Shown in pieces: positions 18,683 through 27,366 of a DNA stretch of 64,000 bases. Within the stretch, counting starts at the first letter, position 1, and every line of letters begins with the position of its first letter. The position numbers were made by a program, and so were the translations under genes. The stretch is from Amphiplicatus sp046296195 (GTDB lineage: Bacteria; Pseudomonadota; Alphaproteobacteria; Caulobacterales; Parvularculaceae). Under the pieces are notes generated by a model. That model was not told the DNA's origin, searched no databases, and saw only the letters and a list, made by a program, of their open reading frames with translations. Where the stretch lies: positions 62,001 through 126,000 of the forward strand of contig JBKBLR010000005.1 in assembly GCA_046296195.1 (NCBI GenBank), written 5' to 3'.

Positions 18683-19714
18683 ATGGTCCTTCGCGCGATC
18701 GCCTGTTTGATCTTCATGTTCGTCGCCGCGCCGGCGACGGCGCAGCAGCCGCGCTTTCATGACGTTGACGGCGGCTGGCACGAGGCCTGGATCGGCGTGT
18801 CGGACCTCGCCCGAATGCGATCCTATTTCGAAGTTGTCGCCGGCTGGCGCGTCGTCGCAAAGGGTCGGATTGCGAATTCGACTCTGCGCTTCATCGCACC
18901 CGAAGCGACCGGCGGTCGCTTCCTCGTGATGGCGCCGCCGGATTACCCTCAGGGATGGGTGCGTCTGATCGCGATCGACGGCGGCTACCGGGCGATCATC
19001 CGGCGCCACGCGCAGGCCTGGGACACGGGCGCGATCTTCTCGCTGATGGTGCGCACCGCCGACCTTGAACGCAACCTTAAGGACGCCGAGCGGCTTGGCT
19101 GGACCGCCTATAACGTCCCCTATCATTTCGGTTTCGGCGATCTGAAGCTCGCCAACACCGTGATGCGCGGTCCCGACGGCGTCGCTGTCGCCGCCTATGA
19201 ATGGATCGCGCCGAAGCGGGACGACGTTCGGGCCGGGGCTCTATCTAAAGCGTTCAATTCGATGCAGATTGTCGCCGATCTCGATCGCAGCGTCGCCTAC
19301 TACGAAACGCTCGGCTTCCGGATCATTCAGCGCGGTCGCTTCGTCGATGCCGATGAAAAGGCGACCAATTTCGGCCTGCCGGTCAATTTAGCCACGACGA
19401 TCTCACGCAATTACGCGATCATGATTCCGGAAAAGGGCGACGAGGAAGCAGGCCGCGTCGAGCTGATGCAGTTCGAGGGGCTGAGGGGTCGCGATCTTTC
19501 CGCGGAGGCGCGTCTCGACGGGCTTGGCATTGCGACGCTGCTGTTTCCGGTCAGCGACCTCGGCGCCATCGAACGCCGCCTTGAGAAAGCCGGCGCGAGA
19601 ATCATCCGTTCCCGAACGATCATCGATCTTCGACCCTTCGGCCGCGCAGAGGCGACGACGGCGGCGGCGCCGGAAGGCGCTCTGCTGACCTTTTTCGAAC
19701 CGCTTCCCCGTTGA
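18683..19714 (+). CDS. Exported two-domain VOC protein
   Basis: From the ATG at 18683 the product has 343 residues. It begins with a clear signal peptide (MVLRAIACLIFMFVAAPATAQ, cleavage after TAQ likely), so it acts in the periplasm, which is unusual for the VOC superfamily. Two VOC modules follow: about 28-178 (WHEAWIGVSDLARMRSYFEVVAGWRV to GPDGVAVAAYEW) and 185-335 (FNSMQIVADLDRSVAYYETLGFRIIQ to APEGALLTFFEPL). This is the last gene of the operon from 13330 and meets the convergent DUF1330 gene 3 bp later. An extracytoplasmic oxygenase or ligand-binding role is possible, but not shown by the sequence. Confidence 0.78.
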   Translation: MVLRAIACLIFMFVAAPATAQQPRFHDVDGGWHEAWIGVSDLARMRSYFEVVAGWRVVAKGRIANSTLRFIAPEATGGRFLVMAPPDYPQGWVRLIAIDGGYRAIIRRHAQAWDTGAIFSLMVRTADLERNLKDAERLGWTAYNVPYHFGFGDLKLANTVMRGPDGVAVAAYEWIAPKRDDVRAGALSKAFNSMQIVADLDRSVAYYETLGFRIIQRGRFVDADEKATNFGLPVNLATTISRNYAIMIPEKGDEEAGRVELMQFEGLRGRDLSAEARLDGLGIATLLFPVSDLGAIERRLEKAGARIIRSRTIIDLRPFGRAEATTAAAPEGALLTFFEPLPR

Positions 19715-19717
19715 CGA

Positions 19718-20125
19718 TCACTGCGGCGGCGGCAAGCCTTCGACTAGAAACACGTCGAACCGGCCCCAGTCGCCGTCGACCCGCGCCTTCTGAAGCTCCT
19801 TGTATTCCGGGCTGTTCCAGAAGGCGCGGCCCGCGGCCATTGAGGGCCACCGGCTGATGACGACGCTCTGGAATCCGGCCTCGCCTTCCAACGTTTCGAA
19901 ATTGCGCCCGACGGCCAGATAGGCGCCGCCATATTTCGCGTAGACCGGCGGCAGCTTGGCGACATAGCCCGCGGCGAACGCCTCGCGGTCCTTCACATCG
20001 CCGAGAACAACGAGATAGGCCGGCTTTTCAGGCGCGGACGCCGCGGCCGCGGTCATCTTCTGCGCCGACGCCAGCGCGCACGCCCCGAGCGCCATGCCCG
20101 CCAGAAGCGCAATCGCCGTTTTCAT
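19718..20125 (-). CDS. Exported DUF1330 protein, probable lipoprotein
   Basis: The 135-residue product starts at 20125 (MKTAIALLAG). The signal sequence has a lipobox-like LGAC at about residue 18, so it is probably a lipoprotein. The mature part is a DUF1330 ferredoxin-like domain: AYLVVLGDVKDREAFAAGYVAKLPPVYAKYGG, then ISRWPSMAAGRAFWNSPEYKELQKAR, the typical 'F-W-x-S-P-E-Y' helix. DUF1330 proteins are usually cytoplasmic, so export is odd, and a second one (47529-47825) is cytoplasmic. The promoter shares operator site 2 with the divergent operon at 20222. Confidence 0.78.
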   Translation of the reverse strand: MKTAIALLAGMALGACALASAQKMTAAAASAPEKPAYLVVLGDVKDREAFAAGYVAKLPPVYAKYGGAYLAVGRNFETLEGEAGFQSVVISRWPSMAAGRAFWNSPEYKELQKARVDGDWGRFDVFLVEGLPPPQ

Positions 20126-20181
20126 CCCTTGCCTCCCTGAACGACGCCGTCCGACTTTGACGGAACGCCCAAAACGCGTCA

Positions 20182-20195
20182 AAAGATATATCATT
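20182..20195. promoter_or_regulatory. Cluster operator, site 2
   Basis: AAAGATATATCATT differs from the perfect palindrome at one base. It lies 27 bp before the isochorismatase-family gene (20222) and 57 bp before the divergent DUF1330 gene (start 20125), so it can serve both promoters. Confidence 0.7.
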
Positions 20196-20221
20196 AAAAC
20201 GGATGTCTAGGGGCGCCGCCG

Positions 20222-20911
20222 ATGACCCTTCGCTTCGAGCCGACCATGACCCGCTCTCCTAAGACGGCGCGCGAACTCTTTGAGGATGTGAAAGCGAACC
20301 CGGCGCGCGCGCGTTTCGGCTTCGGCGAGCGCTTAGCGATCGTCAATATCGACTTCCAGCAGGCCTATACCCGCCCCGACCTTTTCCCGAAAACCGCCTA
20401 TGTCACCGACCCTGACCAGATCGCGTATGTGAATCGTATTTCGGCGTTGGCGCGTGCGAAGAGCATGCCTGTCATCTGGACACGCGTCGCCTACAAGCCG
20501 GACGCCGGCGATGCCGGCGTCTGGGGCACGCGGACCAACACGCCGGACAGCCTTCAGAACATTAAGTATGACTCGGATCGCCACAAGTTCGATCCGCGCT
20601 GCGAGATCGACGAGGCCGTGGACCTGCTTTACACGAAGCGGATGGCGAGCGCGTTCTTTGAAACGCCGCTGGCGAGCTATCTCGTCTGGAAAAAGGTCGA
20701 CACGGTGGTTGTCACCGGCGGTTCGACTTCGGGCTGCGTGCGCGCGACCGCGGTCGATTCGCTGAGCCACGGCTACCGGACCATCGTTCCGGAGGAATGT
20801 GTCGCTGACAAACACGAGAGCTACCATTACGCCAATCTCACCGATCTTCAGCTAAAATATGCCGACGTCGTCGGCGTCGCCGAGGTCGTCGAATGGCTGC
20901 AACGGCGATGA
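20222..20911 (+). CDS. Isochorismatase-family amidohydrolase (carbamoylsarcosine-amidase / maleamate-amidase type)
   Basis: The 229-residue protein has the Rossmann-like fold of the cysteine hydrolase family. The catalytic triad is intact: Asp in IVNIDFQQAYT (about residue 44), Lys in YTKRMASAF (about 140), and Cys in TGGSTSGCVRATAVDSLSHGY (about 178). That last motif is the form seen in N-carbamoylsarcosine amidase and related C-N hydrolases, including maleamate amidases of N-heterocycle degradation. It heads an operon with two imidase-like hydrolases and a nitrilase-like protein, so a half-amidase that releases ammonia from an opened imide is a good guess (inference). An ATG at 20249 is an alternative start. 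Confidence 0.88.
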   Translation: MTLRFEPTMTRSPKTARELFEDVKANPARARFGFGERLAIVNIDFQQAYTRPDLFPKTAYVTDPDQIAYVNRISALARAKSMPVIWTRVAYKPDAGDAGVWGTRTNTPDSLQNIKYDSDRHKFDPRCEIDEAVDLLYTKRMASAFFETPLASYLVWKKVDTVVVTGGSTSGCVRATAVDSLSHGYRTIVPEECVADKHESYHYANLTDLQLKYADVVGVAEVVEWLQRR

Positions 20912-21858
20912 CGCAGGCTGACCCTAATCTCTACGACTACTGGCCCTATCGGGACCGGCCGCAGATCGTCTGGCCGGGGGGCAAGAAGCTCGCTTTCTGG
21001 ATCGCGCCCAATATCGAGTTCTACGAGTTCGATCCGCCCGTGAACCCGTTGCGTCCTGGCTGGCCGAAGCCGACGCCCGATGTCGTCGGCTATTCTCAGC
21101 GCGACTGGGGCAATCGCGTCGGCCACTGGCGATTGATGGAGCTGTTGGACAAATACGGGCTGCGCGGATCGGTCTCGCTAAACGTCGCAATGTGCGACCA
21201 TTGCCCCGAAATCATCGAGGCCTGCAACGCGCGGGGCTGGGAGTTCTTCTCCCACGGAATTTACAACACGCGTTATTCCTACGGCATGGATGAAGAGCAG
21301 GAGCGCGCCGTGCTTGAGGATTCTATTCGCACGGTTGAGCGCGCGACCGGACAGCGCATCCGCGGCTATCTCGCGCCTGCCCTCACCCATACCGAGCGCA
21401 CCTTCGATCTGATTGCTGAGCAGGACTTCTGGTACACTTGCGACCTTTTCCAGGACGACCAGCCGCAGCCGATTAAGACGAAAACCGGGCGCCTTGTCTC
21501 GATGCCCTATTCCCTCGAAGTCAACGATGTCATCACTTATGGCGCGCTCGCCATGAGCCCTTGGCGCTACGCCGACGTGCTGAAGAGACATTTCGACCAG
21601 CTTCTCGAAGAAGGCGGCCGCACGGGCACGGTGATGTGCATCCCATTGCACGCCTATCTCGTCAGCCAACCGCATCGCCTCCGGCCTTTTGAAGAGGCGC
21701 TTAAACATATCACATCGCTGAAGGATGATGTCTGGTTCGCGACCGCTGCAGAGATCGCCGGTTTCTTTCGCGATAATTGCTGGGACCAGACGGCCGCTGA
21801 CATCGCGCGGCGCGGGCTACAGCGTCCCAAAACCGGCTTAAGCGCGGAGGCGTCGTGA
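20908..21858 (+). CDS. Polysaccharide deacetylase-superfamily hydrolase (allantoinase PuuE / imidase-like), copy 1
   Basis: The start at 20908 overlaps the previous stop (ATGA) and gives 316 residues; an ATG five codons earlier is possible. It is a NodB-type barrel of the subgroup that acts on cyclic amides, not sugars: the metal-site His region reads FFSHGIYNTRYSYGMDEEQERAV, and GYLAPALTHTERTFDLIAEQDFWY, CDLFQDDQP and VMCIPLHAYLVSQPHR are characteristic of PuuE-like proteins. From memory, cyclic-imide hydrolases also belong to this group. It has no signal peptide. It sits between the isochorismatase gene and a second copy, which suggests successive ring opening and amide hydrolysis (inference). 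Confidence 0.85.
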   Translation: MTQADPNLYDYWPYRDRPQIVWPGGKKLAFWIAPNIEFYEFDPPVNPLRPGWPKPTPDVVGYSQRDWGNRVGHWRLMELLDKYGLRGSVSLNVAMCDHCPEIIEACNARGWEFFSHGIYNTRYSYGMDEEQERAVLEDSIRTVERATGQRIRGYLAPALTHTERTFDLIAEQDFWYTCDLFQDDQPQPIKTKTGRLVSMPYSLEVNDVITYGALAMSPWRYADVLKRHFDQLLEEGGRTGTVMCIPLHAYLVSQPHRLRPFEEALKHITSLKDDVWFATAAEIAGFFRDNCWDQTAADIARRGLQRPKTGLSAEAS

Positions 21859-22766
21859 TGCCCCTGCCCGCCGAGTATCTTCGCTATGAAAAGCGACGTC
21901 ACGGGCAAGATCATGCACTTTATCCGTGGCGGCTCGCGAAAGACCGTCTGAAAGGCGCGCTCCCCGACGGTGCGAAGCTCGGCGTCGCGATGGTCGTGCC
22001 TCTCGAATACTTCATGCTCAATCCGAGCGGCAAACCCTTCAAGCATCCCGGAGCGATGCAGACGCCCTATCCCGATCTGCGTCATTATACGACGCGCGAC
22101 TATGGCAATCGCGTCGGCGCCTTCCGCCTGCTCGACGCCTTCGCCGCCGCCGGCATCAAGGCGACTTTTGCGGTCAACGCCGTGCTTCTCGATCGCGTCA
22201 AGCCGCTGATCGACGCGATCAGGCTGGAAGGCCATGAAATCGCCGCACATGGCTGGGACACGGATTCCATTCATTGGGGCGGGATCGATCCGGCGACGGA
22301 AGAAATGTTCGTTCGACGCACGCGTGAGGCCTTCGACAAGGCTGGGCTCTCCCCGCGCGTTTGGATGAGCCCGGCGCGCCAGCAGAGCTTTAGGACGCTC
22401 GAGCTGATCGCAGCGGCGGGCTTCGACCTTTGCCTCGATTGGGAGGTCGACACGGTTCCGGTGACGGCGAAAACGCCGCAAGGCGGCGTTACGCTATTCC
22501 CGCTTCTCAACGAACTTGACGATCGCAATATCTTGACGGTGAAGAACCATTCGGAAGACGACTGGCGCGACCAGATCCTTGAAGCCGCGGCGATGACGGC
22601 TTCGGAATTCGACCGCCACGGCGCGCAGATTTTTGCGATCACGCTGACGCCCTACATCGCCGGCCTTCCCTTCCGCATCGCCGCCTTGCGCGAGATTCTG
22701 GGCGGCCTCAGAAAGATCGCCGCCGTGGCGCCTGTCAGCGCAATCGCTGACGGCTTTTCGGCATGA
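21858..22766 (+). CDS. Polysaccharide deacetylase-superfamily hydrolase, copy 2 (divergent)
   Basis: The ATG at 21858 shares its A with the previous stop and gives 302 residues. The fold is that of the preceding gene but the sequence is far apart: LGVAMVVPLEYFMLN takes the place of the first strand, DYGNRVGAFRLLDAFAAAGIKATF is the usual core, and the His motif is EIAAHGWDTDSIHWGG. Later parts (PRVWMSPARQQSFRTLELIAAAGFDLCLDWEVDTVPV) are shorter and less typical than in copy 1. Copies 1 and 2 may act on different rings or form a heteromer. The protein is cytoplasmic. Confidence 0.8.
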   Translation: MPLPAEYLRYEKRRHGQDHALYPWRLAKDRLKGALPDGAKLGVAMVVPLEYFMLNPSGKPFKHPGAMQTPYPDLRHYTTRDYGNRVGAFRLLDAFAAAGIKATFAVNAVLLDRVKPLIDAIRLEGHEIAAHGWDTDSIHWGGIDPATEEMFVRRTREAFDKAGLSPRVWMSPARQQSFRTLELIAAAGFDLCLDWEVDTVPVTAKTPQGGVTLFPLLNELDDRNILTVKNHSEDDWRDQILEAAAMTASEFDRHGAQIFAITLTPYIAGLPFRIAALREILGGLRKIAAVAPVSAIADGFSA

Positions 22767-22807
22767 ACTGACGTCTCTATCTCGCGACTTCCTTCGCCGG
22801 AGCTTTC

Positions 22808-23869
22808 ATGGCCCTCACCTCCGTCGCCTCAGGCCCCGACCGCTACGCCGCCCTCGCCTTGCAGGTCCTCTGCGATGCGGTCAATCAGGACAAGTCGGCG
22901 CGCGCGGCGTATCAGCGCATGAAACGCGCGATCGAACGCGTCGGCGCGAACATCCTCGCCGCAAAGGGATTCCTCAAAGGCTTCAACGGCTATGACCTGA
23001 AGCTTGTCGTGCTGCCCGAATACTGGATGACGGGATTTCCGCTCGGCGAGACGCGGGAGGAATGGCGCGCCAAGGCCGTCATCGACCAGACCGGCGATTT
23101 CGCAACGGCGATCGCCGGCATGGCGAAGAAAGCGGACGTTTATCTGTGTTCCAATCATTACGAGAGCGACCCCGCCTTTCCCGATCTCTATTTCCAGGCG
23201 AATGTCATTTACGCCCCGTCCGGCCAGACCGTGTTGCGCTATCGGCGGATGATTTCGCTTTATTCGCCGAGCCCCTATGACGTCTGGGACAGGTTTCTCG
23301 AAGTCTATGGCGAGGAGGCGATCTTTCCTGTCGCCAATACCGAGATCGGCGTTCTCGGAACGATCGCAAGCGAAGAAATTCTTTATCCGGAAATCGCCCG
23401 CATGGTCGCACTGAAGGGCGCGGAAGTACTGCTCCACCCGACTTCGGAAGTTGGCGCGCCGGGCCTCACGCCGAAGGATGTCTCAAAGCGCGCCCGCGCA
23501 CTTGAAAACATCGCCTATGTCGTTTCGGCGAATTCTGGCGGGCTCGCGGGAACCTTGGTGCCGGCGCAGTCCACCGATCTCATGTCGAAAATCGTCGACT
23601 ACAAGGGTCATGTTCTCGCCGAGGCCGGCGCTGGTGAGACGATGAACGCCAACGCGGTCCTGGACATCGGCGCGTTGCGCGAGGCGCGCGGCAAGACCGG
23701 CATGTCGAATTTCCTCTCGCGCCTGCCGCTGGCCGCCTTCCGCAAGGGCTATGAGGCCGAGCGCGCGCCGCCGAACCGAACGCCGGACGGCGGCATGATC
23801 GACCGCACTGAAGCGATCCGCCAGCAGCAGAACGTGATTGAGAGGGTGATGCGCGCGCGCTCGGAGTAG
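22808..23869 (+). CDS. Nitrilase-superfamily protein lacking the catalytic Cys
   Basis: The 353-residue product has the alpha-beta-beta-alpha fold of carbon-nitrogen hydrolases. The Glu of the triad is clear (LVVLPEYWMTGFPLGE, about residue 66). The Lys region is RYRRMISLYSP, with Arg where Lys is usual. At the nucleophile elbow, VLGTIASEEILYPEIARMVALKGAEVLLHP keeps every neighbour of the motif but has Ala-Ser where the family has Cys. It should not work as a classical thiol amidase. It might use Ser, bind ligands, or be a pseudoenzyme partner of the preceding hydrolases. It is the last gene of the operon from 20222, 41 bp after the previous stop. Confidence 0.82.
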   Translation: MALTSVASGPDRYAALALQVLCDAVNQDKSARAAYQRMKRAIERVGANILAAKGFLKGFNGYDLKLVVLPEYWMTGFPLGETREEWRAKAVIDQTGDFATAIAGMAKKADVYLCSNHYESDPAFPDLYFQANVIYAPSGQTVLRYRRMISLYSPSPYDVWDRFLEVYGEEAIFPVANTEIGVLGTIASEEILYPEIARMVALKGAEVLLHPTSEVGAPGLTPKDVSKRARALENIAYVVSANSGGLAGTLVPAQSTDLMSKIVDYKGHVLAEAGAGETMNANAVLDIGALREARGKTGMSNFLSRLPLAAFRKGYEAERAPPNRTPDGGMIDRTEAIRQQQNVIERVMRARSE

Positions 23870-23873
23870 GCGG

Positions 23874-24356
23874 TCAGGCTTTCGCGAAACGGCGTCTCAG
23901 CAGTTCAATTAGCCCACCAGCGTCGATAATGGCGAGGAGGTCCCCAGGCAGGGTTTTCACCTGATGCGTTTCGCCGCGTGTCGCGTTGACGAGACGGCCG
24001 GAAGCAAGATCGAGATCGAGCTCATCGCCCGCGGCGATCTTTCCGCGTCCGTCAAAGACTAGCGCCGGCAAGCCGAGATTGATCGCGTTTCGGAAGAAGA
24101 TCCGCGCGAAGGAAGGAGCGAGCACAGCCTTCACCCCTAGAACTTTCAGCGAAACCGCCGCCTGCTCACGGCTGGAGCCGAGGCCGAAATTTCGCCCCGC
24201 GACCACGAAATCGCCAGGCCGGACGGTCTTCGCGAAATCGGGATCGACCGCGGCGAGGCAATGATTCGCAAGCTCCTCCGGCGCCAGTTTCATCAAATTG
24301 CCGGGCGCCAGGACATCGGTGTCGATATCGTCGCCGAAAATGAAGGCGCGCCCCAT
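23874..24356 (-). CDS. LeuD-like small subunit of an aconitase-family hydratase
   Basis: The start at 24356 shares one base with the stop of the large-subunit gene, and 160 residues follow. That is the short form found in homoaconitase and dimethylmaleate hydratase types, not the roughly 200-residue LeuD of proteobacterial leucine synthesis. GRAFIFGDDIDTDVLAPGNL is the start of the swivelling domain, and DFVVAGRNFGLGSSREQAAVSLKVLGVKAVLAPSFARIFFRNAINLGLPAL is the conserved core with the GSSRE motif. The substrate-specificity loop (PGNLMKL) differs from the YLRx of LeuD. Together with LeuC-like it should hydrate or isomerise a maleate-type dicarboxylate. Confidence 0.87.
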   Translation of the reverse strand: MGRAFIFGDDIDTDVLAPGNLMKLAPEELANHCLAAVDPDFAKTVRPGDFVVAGRNFGLGSSREQAAVSLKVLGVKAVLAPSFARIFFRNAINLGLPALVFDGRGKIAAGDELDLDLASGRLVNATRGETHQVKTLPGDLLAIIDAGGLIELLRRRFAKA

Positions 24357-25636
24357 CACAGCATCTCCCGCGGATCGACGATTGCGCCAGCTACCGCGGC
24401 GGCGGCGACCGAAAAAGGCGAGCCGAGATAGACGAAGGCGCCCGCATGTCCCATGCGGCCCTTGAAATTGCGGTTGGTCGTCGAAATGCATGTCTCGCCC
24501 TCGGCGAGAAGGCCATGCCCCATGCCGGCGCAGGCGCCGCATCCGTGCGGCAGCAAAATCGCGCCTGCTTCGGTGAGAGTCGCGAGCACGCCCGATTTCG
24601 CCGCGAGCTCCGTCGTCTTCGCGGTTGCCGGCGCGACGAGGAGCCGCACGCCCGGCCCGACCTTGCGGCCCTTCAACACGCGCGCCGCCATTTCAAGATC
24701 ATCAAGCTTCGCGCCGACGCAGGCGCCGATATAGGCTTGGTCGATGCGGATCGACGCGAACGCCTCGACCGGGGCGGACTCGCCGGGGCTGTGCGGCGCA
24801 GCGATCTGCGGCGCAAGCGCGCCGGCGTCAAAGGTGCGAACGCCGGTAAAGACCGCGTCATCGTCGTTCCGCCAGACCGACAGGACATCTTCTCCGACAG
24901 CGCCGCCATGCGTCCTGATGTGGTCAAGCGTCTTGCGATCCGGTGCGATAATCGCGGTGTCCGCGCCAAGCTCGGCCGCCATGTTGCAGAGGGTCATGCG
25001 CTCGGCGATCGACAAGGCGTCGATCATCGGACCGGCGTAGTCGATGACGAGCCCATGATTTTCCATGCCGATCTCGCGGCAGAGAAACAGCATCATGTCC
25101 TTAGCGCTGACGCCATCGCCTAGCGCGCCCGACCATTCAATCCGCATCACGCCCGGCGTTTCGAGCCAGGTCTCACCCGTCGCGACGATCGCCGTCATGT
25201 CGGTCGCGCCGAAGCCCTGAATTAAGCAGCCGAAGGCGCCGCCGTTCGGCGAATGGCTGTCGCCGCCGGCCACCAGCATGCCAGGCGTCAGGAGGCCGTT
25301 CTCCGGCATCACCACATGACTGATGCCGCGCATGTCGAAAAACCGGCGCACGCCGTAATCGCGGGCGAAGTCTCGCGTTTCTTTCAGTATCGCCGCGCTC
25401 GCCGCATCGACGGCGGGGACGTAATGGTCCGACACGATGACCACCTTGTCCGGATCCCATAGCCGGGCGCCGAGCGCCTCGAGGCGCGGGCGCCAGCGGC
25501 GGGGGCCGCTCGAGTCATGCGCCATCGCAAGATCGACGCGCACGGTGACAAGCTCGCCGGGGGCGACCCGCGGGAGGCCCGCAGCGCGCGCAATGATCTT
25601 TTCAACCAGTGTCTGACCGCGGTTTTCACTCGGCAT
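24356..25636 (-). CDS. LeuC-like large subunit of an aconitase-family hydratase
   Basis: The start at 25636 (MPSENRGQTLVEKIIARAAG) gives 426 residues, the size of homoaconitase/dimethylmaleate hydratase large subunits. The cluster ligands of the [4Fe-4S] centre are visible: Cys in AYIGACVGAKLDDLEMAARVLKG (about residue 285) and two in GCGACAGMGHGLL (about 345). Family motifs HVVMPENGLLTPGMLVAGGDSHSPNGGAFG and CNMAAELGAD are intact. With the small subunit it should interconvert substituted maleates and malates; leucine synthesis is unlikely because leuA/leuB are absent and the gene carries the cluster operator 37 bp upstream. A fuller start at 25689 would read through that operator and is not preferred. 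Confidence 0.88.
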   Translation of the reverse strand: MPSENRGQTLVEKIIARAAGLPRVAPGELVTVRVDLAMAHDSSGPRRWRPRLEALGARLWDPDKVVIVSDHYVPAVDAASAAILKETRDFARDYGVRRFFDMRGISHVVMPENGLLTPGMLVAGGDSHSPNGGAFGCLIQGFGATDMTAIVATGETWLETPGVMRIEWSGALGDGVSAKDMMLFLCREIGMENHGLVIDYAGPMIDALSIAERMTLCNMAAELGADTAIIAPDRKTLDHIRTHGGAVGEDVLSVWRNDDDAVFTGVRTFDAGALAPQIAAPHSPGESAPVEAFASIRIDQAYIGACVGAKLDDLEMAARVLKGRKVGPGVRLLVAPATAKTTELAAKSGVLATLTEAGAILLPHGCGACAGMGHGLLAEGETCISTTNRNFKGRMGHAGAFVYLGSPFSVAAAAVAGAIVDPREML

Positions 25637-25672
25637 GATGGCAGGAACGAGCCCCTTCTCGTCGACACCCGA

Positions 25673-25686
25673 AATAATATATCTTT
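25673..25686. promoter_or_regulatory. Cluster operator, site 3 (regulator promoter, weaker match)
   Basis: AATAATATATCTTT matches 11 of 14 positions of the palindrome. It lies in the divergent gap between the LeuC-like gene (37 bp away) and the GntR regulator (79 bp away). A weaker site at the regulator's own promoter would suit autoregulation. Confidence 0.55.
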
Positions 25687-25764
25687 CCATTTTCCGCCGA
25701 AAGCGTCCACGTTCACCGGCGGCTGAAAGGGCGGGCGATCGCGCCGGCCGGCGAGCGAAATGTG

Positions 25765-26586
25765 ATGGCGGCCAGAAAGTCGAAGTCTGTTGCAAAGGCG
25801 GCCTCGCCGCTCAGCGCGGCGAAGATCGTCCCCTCGGATTCGGCCCCACTTTACGGCCAGATCCGCAGCGCGATCCATTCCATGATCACGCGCGGCGACT
25901 ATCCGCACGGCGCTACGCTTCCTGGCGAGAAGGAGCTGTCGGAGCATTTCAACGTCTCGCGCATCACCGTGAAACGCGCGATGAACGATCTCGCTCTCGC
26001 AGGCCTTGTTCGGCGTATGCGCGGGCGCGGCACCATCGTCACCTATGGCGCGGCACATCCCGTCGTGCGCGGCAGCTTTTCGACGCTGATCGACAGCCTG
26101 AAGACGATGGGCCTCGAAACCGAAGTCGTTCTGCTCTCCGTCGAAGACACGCCCGCCGACGCCGCTATCGCCGATCTTCTCGGCGTGCGCAAAGGGGTCA
26201 AGGTGCAGCGCGCGGTTCGGCTGCGCCGGCTGGAAGGTCGGCCTTTCTCCTACCTCGTCACCTATGTGCCGCTCGACATCGCCCGTAATTATTCACGCGA
26301 GGACCTTGCGAAGACGCCGCTCCTGACGCTGCTTGAACGGGCCGGCGCTCGTGCGATTGAGGCGGAGCAAACCCTGACCGCGATCGCCGCGCCGCCTGAT
26401 ATCGCCAATCACCTGCAGATGACGCCGGGCGCGCCGCTCCTCCACATCACGCGCGTAATGCGCGACGAGGCGGACCGCGCGGTGCAGGTGATCGAGGCGA
26501 ATTACCGGCCCGATCTTTTCCAGTATCACATGCGGCTGTCGCGCCGGCGCGCCGGCAGCGAAGACGTCTGGAGCGACGCAAGTTAA
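25765..26586 (+). CDS. GntR/HutC-family transcriptional regulator with UTRA domain
   Basis: The ATG at 25765 gives 273 residues (a GTG one codon earlier is also open). Residues 28-95 are the winged helix-turn-helix of the GntR family: LYGQIRSAIHSMITRGDYPHGATLPGEKELSEHFNVSRITVKRAMNDLALAGLVRRMRGRGTIV. Residues 105-260 form a UTRA ligand-binding domain (RGSFSTLIDSL, VQRAVRLRRLEGRPFSYLVTYVPLDIA, YRPDLFQYHMRLSRRR). HutC-type regulators bind a small molecule and usually repress the operons around them; their sites are AT-centred palindromes. Its central position and operator site 3 make it the best candidate for the GATATATC regulon. Confidence 0.92.
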   Translation: MAARKSKSVAKAASPLSAAKIVPSDSAPLYGQIRSAIHSMITRGDYPHGATLPGEKELSEHFNVSRITVKRAMNDLALAGLVRRMRGRGTIVTYGAAHPVVRGSFSTLIDSLKTMGLETEVVLLSVEDTPADAAIADLLGVRKGVKVQRAVRLRRLEGRPFSYLVTYVPLDIARNYSREDLAKTPLLTLLERAGARAIEAEQTLTAIAAPPDIANHLQMTPGAPLLHITRVMRDEADRAVQVIEANYRPDLFQYHMRLSRRRAGSEDVWSDAS

Positions 26587-27366
26587 ATGACGCCCACACT
26601 TTTTTACCGGACGAATGGCGATATCGGCGAGATCGTTCTCAATCAGCCGGTCAAGCGCAATGCTATCAGCGCCGCGATGTGGGCGGGACTTCAGGAAGCG
26701 GCGACAGCCGCGGGCGCCGATGCGAACGCCTCTGTGATTGTCATTCGCGGCGAGGGCGGTCATTTCGCAGCCGGGGCCGACATCGACGAGTTTGAGAAGG
26801 TCTATGCCACGACGGAGAGCGCACGCGCCTATACGCGCGTGATGCTCGACGCGCTGGCGGCGGTTGAAGCGTTGCCGAAGCCGACGCTCGCCGCCATTCG
26901 CGGCGCCTGCATCGGCGGGGGCTGCTCCATCGCGCTCGCCTGTGACTTTCGCTTCGCCGCCGAAACAGCGAAGATCGGCGTGACGCCAGGCAAGCTCGGG
27001 CTCGTCTATTCGGTCGCCGATACGCGCCGGCTCGTTGCAGCCGTGGGCGAGAGTCACGCGAAAGATCTTCTGCTGACCGGCCGTCTCGTCGACGCAGGAG
27101 AAGCAAAGGCGATGGGCTTTGCGAACCGCGTCCTGCCGGATAATGCTCTCGACGCGGAAGTCGCCGCCTTCTGCCGCGATCTCGCCGGCGTATCACGCTG
27201 GTCGACGCGCGCGACGAAGGAGATGCTTCGTCTTCTCAAGACTGGCGCCGCCGACGACGACGCGGAGGCCGCAGCGTTGCTCGTCAGCGCCTTCACGCAC
27301 GCGGATTTCGGCGAAGGTTATCGCGCCTTTCTCGAAAAGAGAAAACCAAGTTTTCCGACGCGTTAA
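26587..27366 (+). CDS. Enoyl-CoA hydratase/isomerase family protein
   Basis: The ATG at 26587 directly follows the stop of the regulator gene, so the two are translationally linked. The 259 residues are a crotonase fold: the oxyanion-hole segments are GHFAAGADIDEFEKVY (about residue 60) and RGACIGGGCSIALACDFRFAAETAKIGVTPGKLGL (about 105-140). The catalytic-Glu positions of true hydratases do not stand out, so isomerase or C-C hydrolase activity cannot be excluded. It probably acts on the CoA esters made by the ligase or CoA transferases downstream. It converges with the amidase gene, overlapping by 4 bp. Confidence 0.87.
   Translation: MTPTLFYRTNGDIGEIVLNQPVKRNAISAAMWAGLQEAATAAGADANASVIVIRGEGGHFAAGADIDEFEKVYATTESARAYTRVMLDALAAVEALPKPTLAAIRGACIGGGCSIALACDFRFAAETAKIGVTPGKLGLVYSVADTRRLVAAVGESHAKDLLLTGRLVDAGEAKAMGFANRVLPDNALDAEVAAFCRDLAGVSRWSTRATKEMLRLLKTGAADDDAEAAALLVSAFTHADFGEGYRAFLEKRKPSFPTR

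Noticed and set aside
25637..25689. A longer start for the LeuC-like protein at 25689
   Set aside because: The extra 18 codons read through the operator site and are not family-like; the start at 25636 fits better.
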